Below, in pieces: positions 41,618-49,620 of a stretch of DNA of 49,620 nt. This stretch comes from Phycisphaerae bacterium (GTDB lineage: Bacteria > Planctomycetota > Phycisphaerae > UBA1845 > Fen-1342), in assembly GCA_028277645.1 (NCBI GenBank), contig JANQFV010000027.1:1-49620 (forward strand). Direction: 5' to 3'. Numbering within the stretch: the stretch's first letter is position 1; every line of letters begins with the position of its first letter. The notes below the pieces were generated by a model. That model was not told where the DNA came from, ran no database searches, and was given only the letters and a program-made list of their open reading frames with translations. The position numbers were made by a program, and so were the translations under genes.

Positions 41618-41649
41618 GACGACTCCCTCGTGATGTCGATTGGCATGCG

Positions 41650-42861
41650 TCAGGCGGAGCCCAGCGCCTCGGCCAGCCGCACTACGCGTTGAGCCCGTTT
41701 CACAACGGGCGGATCGATCATCTTGCTGCCCAACGAGACGGCGGCCAAGCCCTTGGCCTGCGCTTCCTCGAAAGCGGCGACAATCTTGCGGGCCTTCTCA
41801 AGTTCCGCAGCTGCGGGAGCGAAGGCCTCGTGGATCACCTGGATTTGCCGAGGGTGAATGCAGCCCTTGCCGTCGAAGCCCAGCGATTTTGCTTCGAGGA
41901 CGCTCTCGCGCAAGCCGTCCATGTTGCTGATATCCGAGTACACCGTGTCGATCGGCTGTACGCCGGCGGCACGAGCGGCGTTGACCACCTGGCAGCGCGC
42001 CCAAAAGCTCTCGCGGCCTTCGTCGGTGCGCTGCGTGCCGATATCAGCGGTGTAATCTTCCAGTCCGATCGTCAGCGCGCAGATATTGGGAGAGGCTGTG
42101 GCGATCTCGTATGCCCGGAGGGCGCCGAGTGCGCTCTCGACGATCGGCATCAGGTAGACCGGTTGTTCGATACCGTTGCTGGCGAGCAGCGACTTGATGC
42201 GTGCATCGACAGCCTGCACCAGAGCCGGATCCTCGACCTTCGGAATCAGCACGACGTGGACGTTGTGCGGGATGATGAAGTCGAGATCCTCCAGGCCCCG
42301 CGCGCCCTGGTTGATGCGGACCATGCGTTCCGCACCGGCGAAATCGAGCGTGCGTAGTGCGTTGCGCACCATCAACTGCGCCTCGTCTTTGACCGCGGGG
42401 GCGACACTATCTTCCAGGTCCAGAATCACACCATCGGGGCCGTGCAGGCCGGCGTTGAGCATGAACTTCGGCTCGTTGCCCGGGAGATACAGCCGCGAAC
42501 GCCGAAAGCGATCGCGCTCGGTCGCATATTGCGCGTGCGGTTCGATATCCGGCAGACAGCCGCTGCCGGTGTCGATACCCAGCCGCCGCGCGGCCGCTTC
42601 GACGCGGGCCATGATCACGAACGGGAGCGCGCCGGCATCCTCGATCTCGACCGTCGCCGACGTGACGCCGAATGCGTTCAGCTCGTCACGCACCAGTTCG
42701 CGCGTGGCGTCGCCGTACATGATTTCGACTTTGGAGCGCAGACGGACGTCGACATCGCCAGTCTTGCTTAACTCGATCCGGACCCAGCAGTCGGAGCGTA
42801 CGTCGTCGCCCCGCCGACCGGCTTCGGCGTTCTGTGCCGTGGTGGCGGCAGGAGTGGCCAT
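41650..42861 (-). CDS. Citrate lyase acyl-carrier (gamma) / beta subunit fusion
   Basis: 403 residues from ATG 42861. Residues about 20-95 are CitD-like ([39 protein letters not shown]). Residues about 100-403 are CitE ([50 protein letters not shown], then [15 protein letters not shown]). CitE cleaves citryl-carrier to acetyl-carrier and oxaloacetate. In Klebsiella CitD the carrier Ser is in LESSD; here the aligned sequence is VRSD, so the modified Ser position holds Arg and a Ser occurs one residue later. Whether it can carry the 2'-(5''-phosphoribosyl)-3'-dephospho-CoA arm is uncertain. The alpha subunit gene is 3.3 kb away on the same strand. Confidence 0.85.
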   Translation of the reverse strand: MATPAATTAQNAEAGRRGDDVRSDCWVRIELSKTGDVDVRLRSKVEIMYGDATRELVRDELNAFGVTSATVEIEDAGALPFVIMARVEAAARRLGIDTGSGCLPDIEPHAQYATERDRFRRSRLYLPGNEPKFMLNAGLHGPDGVILDLEDSVAPAVKDEAQLMVRNALRTLDFAGAERMVRINQGARGLEDLDFIIPHNVHVVLIPKVEDPALVQAVDARIKSLLASNGIEQPVYLMPIVESALGALRAYEIATASPNICALTIGLEDYTADIGTQRTDEGRESFWARCQVVNAARAAGVQPIDTVYSDISNMDGLRESVLEAKSLGFDGKGCIHPRQIQVIHEAFAPAAAELEKARKIVAAFEEAQAKGLAAVSLGSKMIDPPVVKRAQRVVRLAEALGSA

Positions 42862-42979
42862 AGTGGCACCTGGCTTACGAATAAACGGGACGCGGCCGAT
42901 GCTCCACGCGGGCACCGGCCGACGGTCATCAGCACTACGGATTGTCGTTTTAGCGACCCGGCGTCCCCCGATCAACCGG

Positions 42980-44062
42980 TCACTTGATCGTCAGCACGAT
43001 ATTGCCGTAGTAGATCTGGTCCAGCCGTTCGCGTCCCGCGGCCGGAATCGACTTGTACTCGTACTTCGCACCGAGCTTCAGGCTCCACATGCCGCCGTCA
43101 CCCAGCGGAAAGACAAACGCTGAGTCGGAGACGAGACGATAGTCGTCGAGCCCGTCGAACGTCGGGTACCACGTCGAGCTGTTGGTGAAGCGCATCCACG
43201 GCGCGACATCCAGGCGATAATCGAAGCCGAGCTCGGCCTGGGCGGCATCGCGCTGCGTGTTGTCCATATAGGTCTCGTGCAGGTAACCCACACCGCCGCG
43301 CGTTTTGAACTCGTGATCATCCTTCTTCAGCCAGTAATAGCCAGCGCCGACCACGGTCGAGAGGCGCAGGTCCAGGTTCTCGAACTCGTCATATTCGAGG
43401 TCGAGTCGGCCGTACGCGAACAACCGTTCTGTGAACAGATACTCGTAGTACATGCCGCCCATGACTTCCGACCGGCTGCGGCGCTTATTCTCTTCGGCGT
43501 AAGCGCCGAGCAGGTAGAAGCGCAACAGGTCGCGATGGGATTTGCGCGTGGCGGTGATGGCGCCGCGGGCATTAAAGGTCTCCGTATTGCCCTCGGTGAA
43601 AACGAGGCCGGCCTCCATCACGAGCTCCCACTTGGCCATGCGCGCTTCATAGTCCTTCTTGGCCTGCTCGAGCTGCTGCTCCAGCACGACCTCTTCCGGA
43701 CTTGGTGCGCCTTCCGGCCAGATGGCGCTGATGCGCTCGATCGGGACCGGCACATCGCCAACCTCGGAGTGGATGACGGCCTGTTCTGTCGCCGGCTGCC
43801 ATTCGACCTGCCCGACCAGTCGGTCGCCGGAGTCTACACCGATGTTGACGGCTTCCTCGGTCTCGATGCTCTTGATCAGGCTGGCCTCAATCTCGAGCGT
43901 GCCGGCGAACTGCGTCTCGATCTTAATCTTGCCGTCCTGCAGGCGCGTGATCGAGCCTATCAGTCGACTACCGTCCGTGAGCGTGATGACGTCGCCGGAC
44001 GCCGTCGCACCGGCACCGAGCAAGGCGAGTAGCGTGGCGAGCGCCAGGTAATTTCGTTTCAT
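42980..44062 (-). CDS. DUF481 outer-membrane beta-barrel protein
   Basis: 360 residues from ATG 44062, with signal peptide about 1-22. Residues 23-115 are strand-rich (VITLTDGSRLIGSITRLQDG, LVGQVEWQPATEQAVIH) and resemble the small beta-domains seen before DUF481 barrels. From about 150 on, alternating amphipathic strands with aromatic residues continue to an Ile-Lys end (GLVFTEGNTETFNA, RFYLLGAYAEE, YEYLFTERLFAYGRLDLEYDEF, IVLTIK), the DUF481 pattern. Outer-membrane location inferred. A small lipoprotein gene follows upstream (63 bp), and both are transcribed towards the CitDE gene. Confidence 0.85.
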   Translation of the reverse strand: MKRNYLALATLLALLGAGATASGDVITLTDGSRLIGSITRLQDGKIKIETQFAGTLEIEASLIKSIETEEAVNIGVDSGDRLVGQVEWQPATEQAVIHSEVGDVPVPIERISAIWPEGAPSPEEVVLEQQLEQAKKDYEARMAKWELVMEAGLVFTEGNTETFNARGAITATRKSHRDLLRFYLLGAYAEENKRRSRSEVMGGMYYEYLFTERLFAYGRLDLEYDEFENLDLRLSTVVGAGYYWLKKDDHEFKTRGGVGYLHETYMDNTQRDAAQAELGFDYRLDVAPWMRFTNSSTWYPTFDGLDDYRLVSDSAFVFPLGDGGMWSLKLGAKYEYKSIPAAGRERLDQIYYGNIVLTIK

Positions 44063-44124
44063 GCTGTCGTGTCCTTCCCTATGCGACGCGCACCGCGGCA
44101 CGCCGGGTTGGCCGCACGTTCAAC

Positions 44125-44361
44125 TTACTCCGCGTTGTCTTCGAACTGATCGAAGAAGTTATTGATGCCGTTGTTGACCGCGGTCTCGATCGGCGTCAGC
44201 AACCACGAGCGAACCAAGAACGACACGACCTCGCGGCCACTCAGCGTGACCGTCGACGTCGAGGTGAACTCACTGAGGTTGCAACTGCCAAATGCGCAGA
44301 CAGAGCCGAGCATGCCGGCCATCGCCAAGTTTCGCCAACCCTGCAAACGAGTGCGTTTCAT
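44125..44361 (-). CDS. Small putative lipoprotein
   Basis: 78 residues from ATG 44361 with a strong AGGAGAG 6 nt upstream. The N-terminus is basic then hydrophobic (NLAMAGMLGSVCAFGSC) and ends at a possible lipobox FGSC followed by NLSEF; this is an imperfect box. The mature part has a hydrophobic stretch EVVSFLVRSWLLTPIETAVNNG and no known domain. It lies between the DUF481 barrel and the MscS channel on the same strand. Planctomycete-specific small envelope proteins of this sort are common. Confidence 0.6.
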   Translation of the reverse strand: MKRTRLQGWRNLAMAGMLGSVCAFGSCNLSEFTSTSTVTLSGREVVSFLVRSWLLTPIETAVNNGINNFFDQFEDNAE

Positions 44362-44446
44362 GTTCTCTCTCCTAGCACAACAAGTTCTCACAAGATCACA
44401 ATGAAGTCATTACTGCTTCGATGCGGATCCAGCCTGCATCGCTGAA

Positions 44447-45790
44447 TTACGCTCCGGCCGCGCCGGCAGTTTCGTTATAAACATGGACATCGCGCTGCGG
44501 GAACGGAATACTGATGCCTTCGGCGTCGAAGCGCTCCTTCACCGTGCGCGTCACATCCCAGTACACCGCCCAATAGTCCGAGGTCTTCGACCACGGGCGG
44601 CACACGAAGTTAACCGAGGAGTCAGCCAGTTCGTGCAGCTTCACGACCGGCTCGGGATCGGACAGCACCAGTGGGTGCTGCTTGATGACATCTTCCATGA
44701 TCGCGATTGCGCGCTCCGCATCGTCGGCGTAGCCGATGCCGAAGACCATATCGACCCTACGGATCGGCAATCCGGTCATGTTCGTGATCACACCGCCCCA
44801 GATCGAGTTGTTCGGCACGATGATCTTCTGGTTGTCGAAGCTCTTGATGTTTGTCGACAGCAGGTTCATCGATTCGACGACGCCCGCCACGCCGGCGACG
44901 TTGACCGCGTCACCCACGTCGAACGGCCGGTGGGCGAGAATCATGAGTCCGCTGGCAAAGTTGCTCAGCGTGCCCTGCAGGGCGAACGCGACGACAAAGC
45001 CCGCAGCTCCGACCACCGCCAGTGCGGGGCCAAGCGGCACTTCGAGGCACTGGGCCGCGACCATCAAGCCGACCAGTAACATCAGCCGCTTGCAGAACGT
45101 GACCATGAAATTGCGGAACAACTCTGACGTATCGCGTGCCATGCCAATCGCGCGCCGCACAGCGGACGCAATAATCGCTGCCAGAATCCAGAACGCGATC
45201 AGCACACCTACGGCTTTGGCAATGTTGATGCCCCAGCGGATGCCGCCTTCTTTCGACGTCAACCAGCCCTGAATCGCACTCCATGTCGCGCTGACATCGG
45301 TCGCGTCCATTGTTATGCCGGACACGGCTTTGACGTACTTATCGTACTCACTGCGATCGCCACCCTTCGCTTCCAACTCCAGGAGCACCGTGTTCAGCCG
45401 GTCAGTGAGCGCCGTCCGCTGCTCGCGGAGCTTCGTCAGCTCGGCCAGCGTCTCGCTCTTCTGCTCGGCCTGACCCTCAGTGGCTTCGGCCGCCTCGGCC
45501 GGGGCCGTGTCTGCGATCTGGCGGTTCGTGTGTCGCACCGCAATCTCCGCGGCGCTGATTTCCGCCACCTTGGTCTGCAGGATGCCCAGCCAGGCGTCCG
45601 CTTCGACGATCAGCTCGGCCTTGGTCAGGGGGTCGACCATGAACGCGAGGTCGGCCAGCGGCACCATCGGATCGGCCGTAGTCTGTGCCGCCGGCGCGTC
45701 GCCATCCTGTGCGATGGTGGGGGCCGCGAGCAAGGTGATTGCTGCGAAAATGACACCTAGGGCTGCGAATGAGATACGTTCGGCTCGCAT
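44447..45790 (-). CDS. MscS-family mechanosensitive channel
   Basis: 447 residues from ATG 45790 with AGGA about 8 nt upstream (a longer open frame to 45883 lacks a good start). Signal peptide-like start (ISFAALGVIFAAITLLAAPTIAQ), a coiled-coil periplasmic region (about 75-185), then TM helices ending in the pore helix GAAGFVVAFALQGTLSNFASG and the beta-domain RPFDVGDAVNVAGVAGVVESMNLL and cytoplasmic vestibule. It opens on membrane tension and releases osmolytes. The signal-peptide plus coiled-coil extension before the channel is as in larger MscS-like/MscK-type proteins. Stop side faces the small lipoprotein; upstream is a 391-bp gap. Confidence 0.93.
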   Translation of the reverse strand: MRAERISFAALGVIFAAITLLAAPTIAQDGDAPAAQTTADPMVPLADLAFMVDPLTKAELIVEADAWLGILQTKVAEISAAEIAVRHTNRQIADTAPAEAAEATEGQAEQKSETLAELTKLREQRTALTDRLNTVLLELEAKGGDRSEYDKYVKAVSGITMDATDVSATWSAIQGWLTSKEGGIRWGINIAKAVGVLIAFWILAAIIASAVRRAIGMARDTSELFRNFMVTFCKRLMLLVGLMVAAQCLEVPLGPALAVVGAAGFVVAFALQGTLSNFASGLMILAHRPFDVGDAVNVAGVAGVVESMNLLSTNIKSFDNQKIIVPNNSIWGGVITNMTGLPIRRVDMVFGIGYADDAERAIAIMEDVIKQHPLVLSDPEPVVKLHELADSSVNFVCRPWSKTSDYWAVYWDVTRTVKERFDAEGISIPFPQRDVHVYNETAGAAGA

Positions 45791-46181
45791 CGCATGTTTC
45801 CTGCGATTGGTCCCGGCCGGCACGTTCCGTCGGCCGCGGTTATCTATGGGGTGGATGACGAGCGGCGTGCTTTGTCCATCCACGGTCGGGTGCCGTCAGC
45901 CCGTGAGCGACCTGACAGGCGACACCCTCCATGGTGGCCCGGGCGGAGATCATGTCAGGTCCAGTAATCACCGTCAATACGCCCGCAGAAAAACTGTTTC
46001 AGCTCGGAAATGCGACCAAGCACAGTCATTATTTGACTCTCCGCGATCAGGGGGCCTAGAAGTAAATGACGCGGTAGATGCCGCGTTATCCGCGCAGTCT
46101 GCGCTTGACGGTCCACTGCACCGGGTGGCCCGTCAGTCGCGACGCGCTTGATCAATAAGGGTGAATTGGAGGACAGGGCAG
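45791..46181. other. Divergent intergenic region, MscS / first PEP-CTERM gene
   Basis: No coding frame here has a start signal. It must contain both divergent promoters. I see no clear -35/-10 pair, repeat array or hairpin with a T-run. Confidence 0.5.
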
Positions 46182-46898
46182 ATGGATGCGCACACTCTGC
46201 GTACGCGCCCCGGGTGCATGCTCTCCGCAGCCGCGACAGTGCTTCTGTGCTGGAGCAGCGTCCACGGCGAGATTTTGGTTGACTCGTTCTCGGATGCCGA
46301 CGCGGTCTGGCCGCAGACGCTTGCGACGACCGGTTTCCTCGACCAGCTCGAGGGCCCGCTCGACCCGAACACCGTGCTGGGCGCCTACCGCGACACGCGC
46401 TTCGGGGGCACGCTGGCTCTGGACGTAGACGAGATTCAACTCGGCGTCTTCCCGGCTGAGGGCGTGCTCGACTACGCCGCCTCTGCGGGGGCACAGGGTT
46501 TCGTCGCGCTTACCTACGACGCCAACGACGTGGGGTTGGGTATTGACGTCACCGACGAGGACCGGATCCGCGTCGAGATCGTTGACTTCGATGGGACGGT
46601 CGGTGGCTCCGGCGGGTTGGAGGTCAGCGCGCTGTTGAGCGACGGTGATAACGAAGCGCTGGTCACCGCGCCGCTGATCACTGCTGCCGGCAATTACACG
46701 GTCGATATGTTCCTGGCCGACCTGGTTCCGCTGGACGGTGATCTACCCGATTTGACTTCCATCGAGATCGTCGCGCTGAACTTCTCTTCAGGGTTGGGTG
46801 GCGACTTTCGTGTCGACGACATACGGTTCATTCCCGAGCCGACCGCATTGCTGATGGTCGGCTTCGGCCTGCTACTCGGTATGCGCCGTTTCCGATAA
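46182..46898 (+). CDS. PEP-CTERM sorted exoprotein (paralogue 1)
   Basis: 238 residues from ATG 46182 with GGAGG about 9 nt upstream. A signal peptide (about 1-29; MLSAAATVLLCWSSVHG) precedes a beta-rich body, and the C-terminus has the PEP-CTERM sorting signal: FIPEPTALLMVGFGLLLGM followed by RRFR, with Pro-Glu-Pro, a hydrophobic helix and a basic tail. The exosortase cuts at this signal. The body (DYAASAGAQGFVALTYDAND, IVDFDG) is closely paralleled by the second gene at 47238. The structural role is unknown. No exosortase gene is in the window. Confidence 0.9.
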   Translation: MDAHTLRTRPGCMLSAAATVLLCWSSVHGEILVDSFSDADAVWPQTLATTGFLDQLEGPLDPNTVLGAYRDTRFGGTLALDVDEIQLGVFPAEGVLDYAASAGAQGFVALTYDANDVGLGIDVTDEDRIRVEIVDFDGTVGGSGGLEVSALLSDGDNEALVTAPLITAAGNYTVDMFLADLVPLDGDLPDLTSIEIVALNFSSGLGGDFRVDDIRFIPEPTALLMVGFGLLLGMRRFR

Positions 46899-47237
46899 AC
46901 GCGGAGCCGGCTCGACAATAATGGACGCCGACGTGGTTCGCATTATCGCGCGCTGCGCCGGCGTTTTCGTTTGGTGCATTTCCGCACAGCTCCCATTGCA
47001 TCCGTGCTTGGCATCACCGTCAGTCTGCTCAAGACAACCAGAGTTCTTATGGGTGCGACAGCGCGAGCGCACGGTCCGGTATGTATAAAAAAAACCTCGT
47101 TTGACTGGCGCGCGCACGGCCTCCTAGAAGTTGGCAACACCCGGCTGTAGCGCCCGTGGTCGCGCTGCGGGGCGGGTCAGTTTTTGCATTCAAGGACGGG
47201 AAATTGAGCAGATCCGGTGCATCCGGAGGAGGAAGCT
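46899..47237. other. Gap between the PEP-CTERM paralogues
   Basis: It contains no plausible gene. An inverted ACGCCG/CGGCGT pair (46925-46973 region) and a GTATAAAAAAAA run near 47084-47095 are present; neither is a convincing terminator or promoter by itself. Confidence 0.5.
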
Positions 47238-47954
47238 ATGCGCGCATGGTGTAGCTCATGTCGCAACGCCGCACTGCTGATCGCGTCAATCGTCGTGATC
47301 GGCACGACGCCGGCGACTGCGGATATTCTCATAGATGACTTCAGCGTTGCGGACGGTGGTACCTGGCCGGTGACGCTTACGGCCGCGGGTGTTGTCAATC
47401 TGCTCGAAGGGCCGCTCGATCCGGTTCACGTGCAGGGCGGCTATCGCGCGACCGAGACCGACGGCACGTTCGACCTGCCGGGGATCGACGCAATTGACAT
47501 GACCGTCTCCACGACCCAGGAGTTGTTCAATTACGCCGCCTCAGTCGGCGCGGACGGCTTCGTCAGCTTCCTGTACGACGCCAACAACGCTGGGCTGGCG
47601 CTGGACGTCACCGGCGAGAATCGCTTTCAGATCAACGTGCTCGACTTTGATGCGGCCAACCCGACCACCGAAGCACTCGTGGTCCGCGTGACCGTTAGCG
47701 ACGGCACCAATACGGCGTCCGCCGAGACGAACATCACGACCGTTGGCGATCACCTGGTGAACCTGCCGTTCGCCGCACTGGTGCCCGAGCCCGGCGACGG
47801 CCCCGTCGACCTTTCGAGCCTCGACTCGATCATGCTGACCGCGGACGCGCCGACGGGGGGCGACTTCCGTCTGGCTGATTTCCAAGCGACGCCGGAGCCA
47901 GCGTCGCTGATGCTGCTGGGTATGGGGCTGCTGATCTGGAGCCGTCGGCGGTAG
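47238..47954 (+). CDS. PEP-CTERM sorted exoprotein (paralogue 2)
   Basis: 238 residues from ATG 47238 with GGAGGA upstream (an in-frame TTG/ATG-like start at 47217 is less likely). Signal peptide about 1-28 (ALLIASIVVIGTTPATA). The body parallels that of paralogue 1: NYAASVGADGFVSFLYDANN, FQINVLDFDA, VNLPFAALVP. The C-terminal sorting signal is TPEPASLMLLGMGLLIW followed by SRRR. The duplication probably arose locally; the two copies are tandem. An intrinsic terminator follows at 48039-48074. Confidence 0.9.
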   Translation: MRAWCSSCRNAALLIASIVVIGTTPATADILIDDFSVADGGTWPVTLTAAGVVNLLEGPLDPVHVQGGYRATETDGTFDLPGIDAIDMTVSTTQELFNYAASVGADGFVSFLYDANNAGLALDVTGENRFQINVLDFDAANPTTEALVVRVTVSDGTNTASAETNITTVGDHLVNLPFAALVPEPGDGPVDLSSLDSIMLTADAPTGGDFRLADFQATPEPASLMLLGMGLLIWSRRR

Positions 47955-48038
47955 AGGTCGCCGGGCGAGTTGGGCATCGACTCGTAAGGGTGGGTCGGGC
48001 GTCCCCCCCGACGCTCATTGCATGCTACGATAAGATGG

Positions 48039-48074
48039 CGTGCCGGTCCTCGAGGCCGGCACGTTTTGTTTTGT
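48039..48074 (+). terminator. Intrinsic terminator after the second PEP-CTERM gene
   Basis: CGTGCCGG pairs with CCGGCACG (8 bp) around a further CCTCGAGG palindrome, and is followed directly by TTTTGTTTTG. This is the only canonical stem plus T-run that I see in the window. It sits 85 bp after the stop. Confidence 0.75.
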
Positions 48075-48098
48075 CGAGTCGTCCGCAAGGAGTGACGC

Positions 48099-48503
48099 AT
48101 GAACGCATCGGAGCACTCGTCCGCCGGTCTCTCATTCTCCAACGCAATCCGCTTCTGGCTCGCGGCGGGTGCGATCAACGGCTTCATCGCCGTGACGGCG
48201 GGCGCGTTCGGGGCGCACGGGCTCAAGGACCTGCCGGAGCGCTACCTGGACGTTTTCAACACCGGCGCGCGCTACGAGATGTACCACGCGCTGGCCATGC
48301 TGGCGATGGCGTTCCTCCCGCAGACGAGGCTGACCTCGACCGCCGGCTGGAGCTTCCTGCTGGGCACGATCATCTTCAGCGGCAGCCTGTACGCCCTGGC
48401 CTTGACGCAATTGAACTGGCTGGGTGCCATCACGCCGATCGGTGGGGTGTTGATGTTGGTGGGCTGGTTGTGCCTGGCGATGTTCGCTGTCGCGCGCAAG
48501 TAG
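48099..48503 (+). CDS. DUF423 family membrane protein
   Basis: 134 residues. Four hydrophobic segments: FWLAAGAINGFIAVTAGAFG, ALAMLAMAFL, LLGTIIFSGSLYALAL and MLVGWLCLAMFAVA. The diagnostic AGAFGAHGLKD and TGARYEMYHALAML belong to DUF423 (YgdD-like) inner-membrane proteins. AAGGAG precedes the start (5-8 nt). Function is unknown. It is a single gene after the terminator of the PEP-CTERM gene; the convergent gene at 48550 begins 46 bp beyond its stop. Confidence 0.93.
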   Translation: MNASEHSSAGLSFSNAIRFWLAAGAINGFIAVTAGAFGAHGLKDLPERYLDVFNTGARYEMYHALAMLAMAFLPQTRLTSTAGWSFLLGTIIFSGSLYALALTQLNWLGAITPIGGVLMLVGWLCLAMFAVARK

Positions 48504-48549
48504 TGGGCCCTGGTCTGAGCGGCGGAACTGTGACCAGCCGAACGAGCTG

Positions 48550-49077
48550 TCAGCTCCGGACGACTCCCCGGTTCCACCGGTTCGACAGGTCGTTTGCCAA
48601 CTCGCGAACGCGCGTTCCCAGTTCGTGCTGGTACAGAAACAAGTGGTACTCTTCACCGCGCACGCGGGCGTACAGCCGCGTCGTCTTGTCCAGTTTCCGC
48701 GGTCCGCAGAGTTCGAGCGATACAACGTCGTCAGCCGTGATGGCGGTCTCCGCTCCGTGATGTTCTGGCCGAACGCCGGTGTCCGTGATCACGACCAGCG
48801 GGTGGTCATGATGGAGCCGCGCGATGCGAGCGATCGACCACGCCCACAGCAGCAAGAGGGCGGACGCGAACACGCCCAACACGACTGCCGCGACGTGCAG
48901 GCCAAGCCGAACCAGTTCGGCGACGATGCCGGTGGCGACGATAACGCCACCAAGCAACAGCAGGACACTTCCGCGTCGCATCGCGGGGCTGTAGCGCACA
49001 ACCACACGGTCAGTTTCCTGCGTGACCACCGTGCGATAGTCGACAATGGGCTCTGAGTTTTCCCCGTTCAGGCTCAT
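48550..49077 (-). CDS. Small two-helix membrane protein, PH-like tail
   Basis: 175 residues. A short cytoplasmic N-terminus, two adjacent hydrophobic segments (VLLLLGGVIVATGIVAELV, then LHVAAVVLGVFASALLLLWAW), and a C-terminal globular region with strand pattern VVITDTGVRPE and VVSLELCGPRKL, YHLFLYQHELG that resembles bacterial PH-domain proteins (DUF304-like), though I cannot confirm this. It overlaps no other gene; the zinc-ribbon gene at 49114 is 36 bp upstream on the same strand and may be cotranscribed. Function unknown. Confidence 0.65.
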   Translation of the reverse strand: MSLNGENSEPIVDYRTVVTQETDRVVVRYSPAMRRGSVLLLLGGVIVATGIVAELVRLGLHVAAVVLGVFASALLLLWAWSIARIARLHHDHPLVVITDTGVRPEHHGAETAITADDVVSLELCGPRKLDKTTRLYARVRGEEYHLFLYQHELGTRVRELANDLSNRWNRGVVRS

Positions 49078-49113
49078 CTCGGGCGTTACTTGCGGCTGGG
49101 GGCGGTTCCGAGA

Positions 49114-49587
49114 CTACTTCGCACCTGCGGAGCGCACTTCGTATCCGCACTCCGGACAGCGTCCACTGGTGTTGCCTGTGAGATTGTACCCGCACGCAAT
49201 GCAAAGCGGCATGGTCGACGGCGTCCGACGGCGTCGGGATGCCTGGTAAAGGAGCAGTATTCCAGCGAATACCGCGAAAGCTCCCAGGACGGCGTCCATG
49301 TACTGTTCCGCGCCGTATCCCAGTTGGCCGTATATCGCGCCAAACCCCACCACTATCACGCCCCACGCGACATTGCGGCCGCGCAGCCACGCAACCGCCA
49401 GTCGCTCATTACTCCGTGTTGCCATGAACCACGCACGTGTGCTCAGTAGTTTGTGCACGCGATCCTCGCAGCGGCGCGCGCACGCGACTGCGCCGTGAAT
49501 ATCCGACGCGCACTCCGCACACAGAGCACGTCCGCACGCACAGCAGATGCCGTTTGCCGGGACGTCTCGGTGATTCCAGCAGTGCAT
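49114..49587 (-). CDS. B-box-like zinc finger / membrane / zinc-ribbon protein
   Basis: 157 residues. The N-terminus MHCWNHRDVPANGICCACG and CAECASDIHG has the Cys/His spacing of a B-box type zinc finger. Two hydrophobic segments (VAWGVIVVGFGAIYGQLGYG, VLGAFAVFAGILLLYQ) follow, and the C-terminus ends in CIACGYNLTGNTSGRCPECG, the Cys-x2-Cys-Gly-Tyr zinc ribbon that is typical of planctomycete membrane proteins. It is complete (stop at 49114). It is likely an inner-membrane protein with cytoplasmic zinc domains. Function unknown. 33 bp remain to the window end upstream of it, with nothing called. Confidence 0.75.
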   Translation of the reverse strand: MHCWNHRDVPANGICCACGRALCAECASDIHGAVACARRCEDRVHKLLSTRAWFMATRSNERLAVAWLRGRNVAWGVIVVGFGAIYGQLGYGAEQYMDAVLGAFAVFAGILLLYQASRRRRTPSTMPLCIACGYNLTGNTSGRCPECGYEVRSAGAK

Positions 49588-49620
49588 TCGCTGCGGTTCC
49601 TTTGCGATTGCCGCCGACCG

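Overview
The window is high-GC bacterial chromosome with the traits of the Planctomycetota, probably a Phycisphaerae-like lineage. The evidence is a type IV pilin-like pseudopilin with a classic N-terminal methylation helix, two PEP-CTERM exoproteins, a type I sulfatase, HYR-containing and PDZ secreted proteins, C-x2-C-G-Y-x-L zinc ribbons and many short dispersed repeats. This assignment is an inference from gene content. I see no rRNA, tRNA, CRISPR array or phage.

Layout. 1-1777 (-) is a secreted caspase/legumain-like protease with HYR-type repeats, cut by the window edge. 2326-4881 (-) is an ECF sigma factor / membrane anti-sigma / secreted PDZ operon. 5053-14055 holds housekeeping genes: an M42-like aminopeptidase; a DUF1015, cobalamin adenosyltransferase and saccharopine-dehydrogenase-like operon; a DUF4139 protein; lysS; a pseudopilin; and queF. 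14290-22744 (+) is the centre of interest. It encodes a four-helix membrane protein, a Ser/Thr kinase with zinc ribbons, a membrane-anchored zinc ribbon, three ESCRT-III/Snf7-like coiled-coil proteins (one fused behind a winged helix, as in eukaryotic CHMP7), a NIPSNAP-like small protein, a Vps4-like AAA ATPase with an N-terminal MIT-like domain, and an SPFH-like protein with a C-terminal beta-propeller. I read this as a bacterial ESCRT-like membrane-remodelling operon.

22765-28368 holds deoC, a DUF4190 protein, hutU, a GT39 glycosyltransferase and tilS. 28552-33136 has a LolA-like protein, an aldehyde dehydrogenase, an unknown protein, and queD/queE. 33356-42861 has a tricarboxylic-acid group (isocitrate/homoisocitrate dehydrogenase, a Lys4-type homoaconitase, citrate lyase alpha, and a citrate lyase gamma-beta fusion), interleaved with a PDZ-hydrolase and a sulfatase. 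42980-49587 has a DUF481 outer-membrane protein, a small lipoprotein, an MscS channel, tandem PEP-CTERM paralogues, DUF423 and two small membrane proteins.

Overlaid on this is a set of short periodic repeats. At least six sites carry arrays of four octamers (32 bp), and several carry four or five heptamers. One 540-bp cassette inside the ESCRT-like operon has a four-helix-bundle (23S-IVP/TIGR02436-type) gene bounded by 36-bp inverted ends, each made of four GTGGGAAN octamers. A gene-less hairpin of the same design lies between queE and queD. Two coding sequences (lysS twice, the homoaconitase once) have absorbed such arrays in frame. A separate palindrome family (GTAGCGG...CCGCTAC) and a CCCTCCCT hairpin family recur in intergenic gaps.
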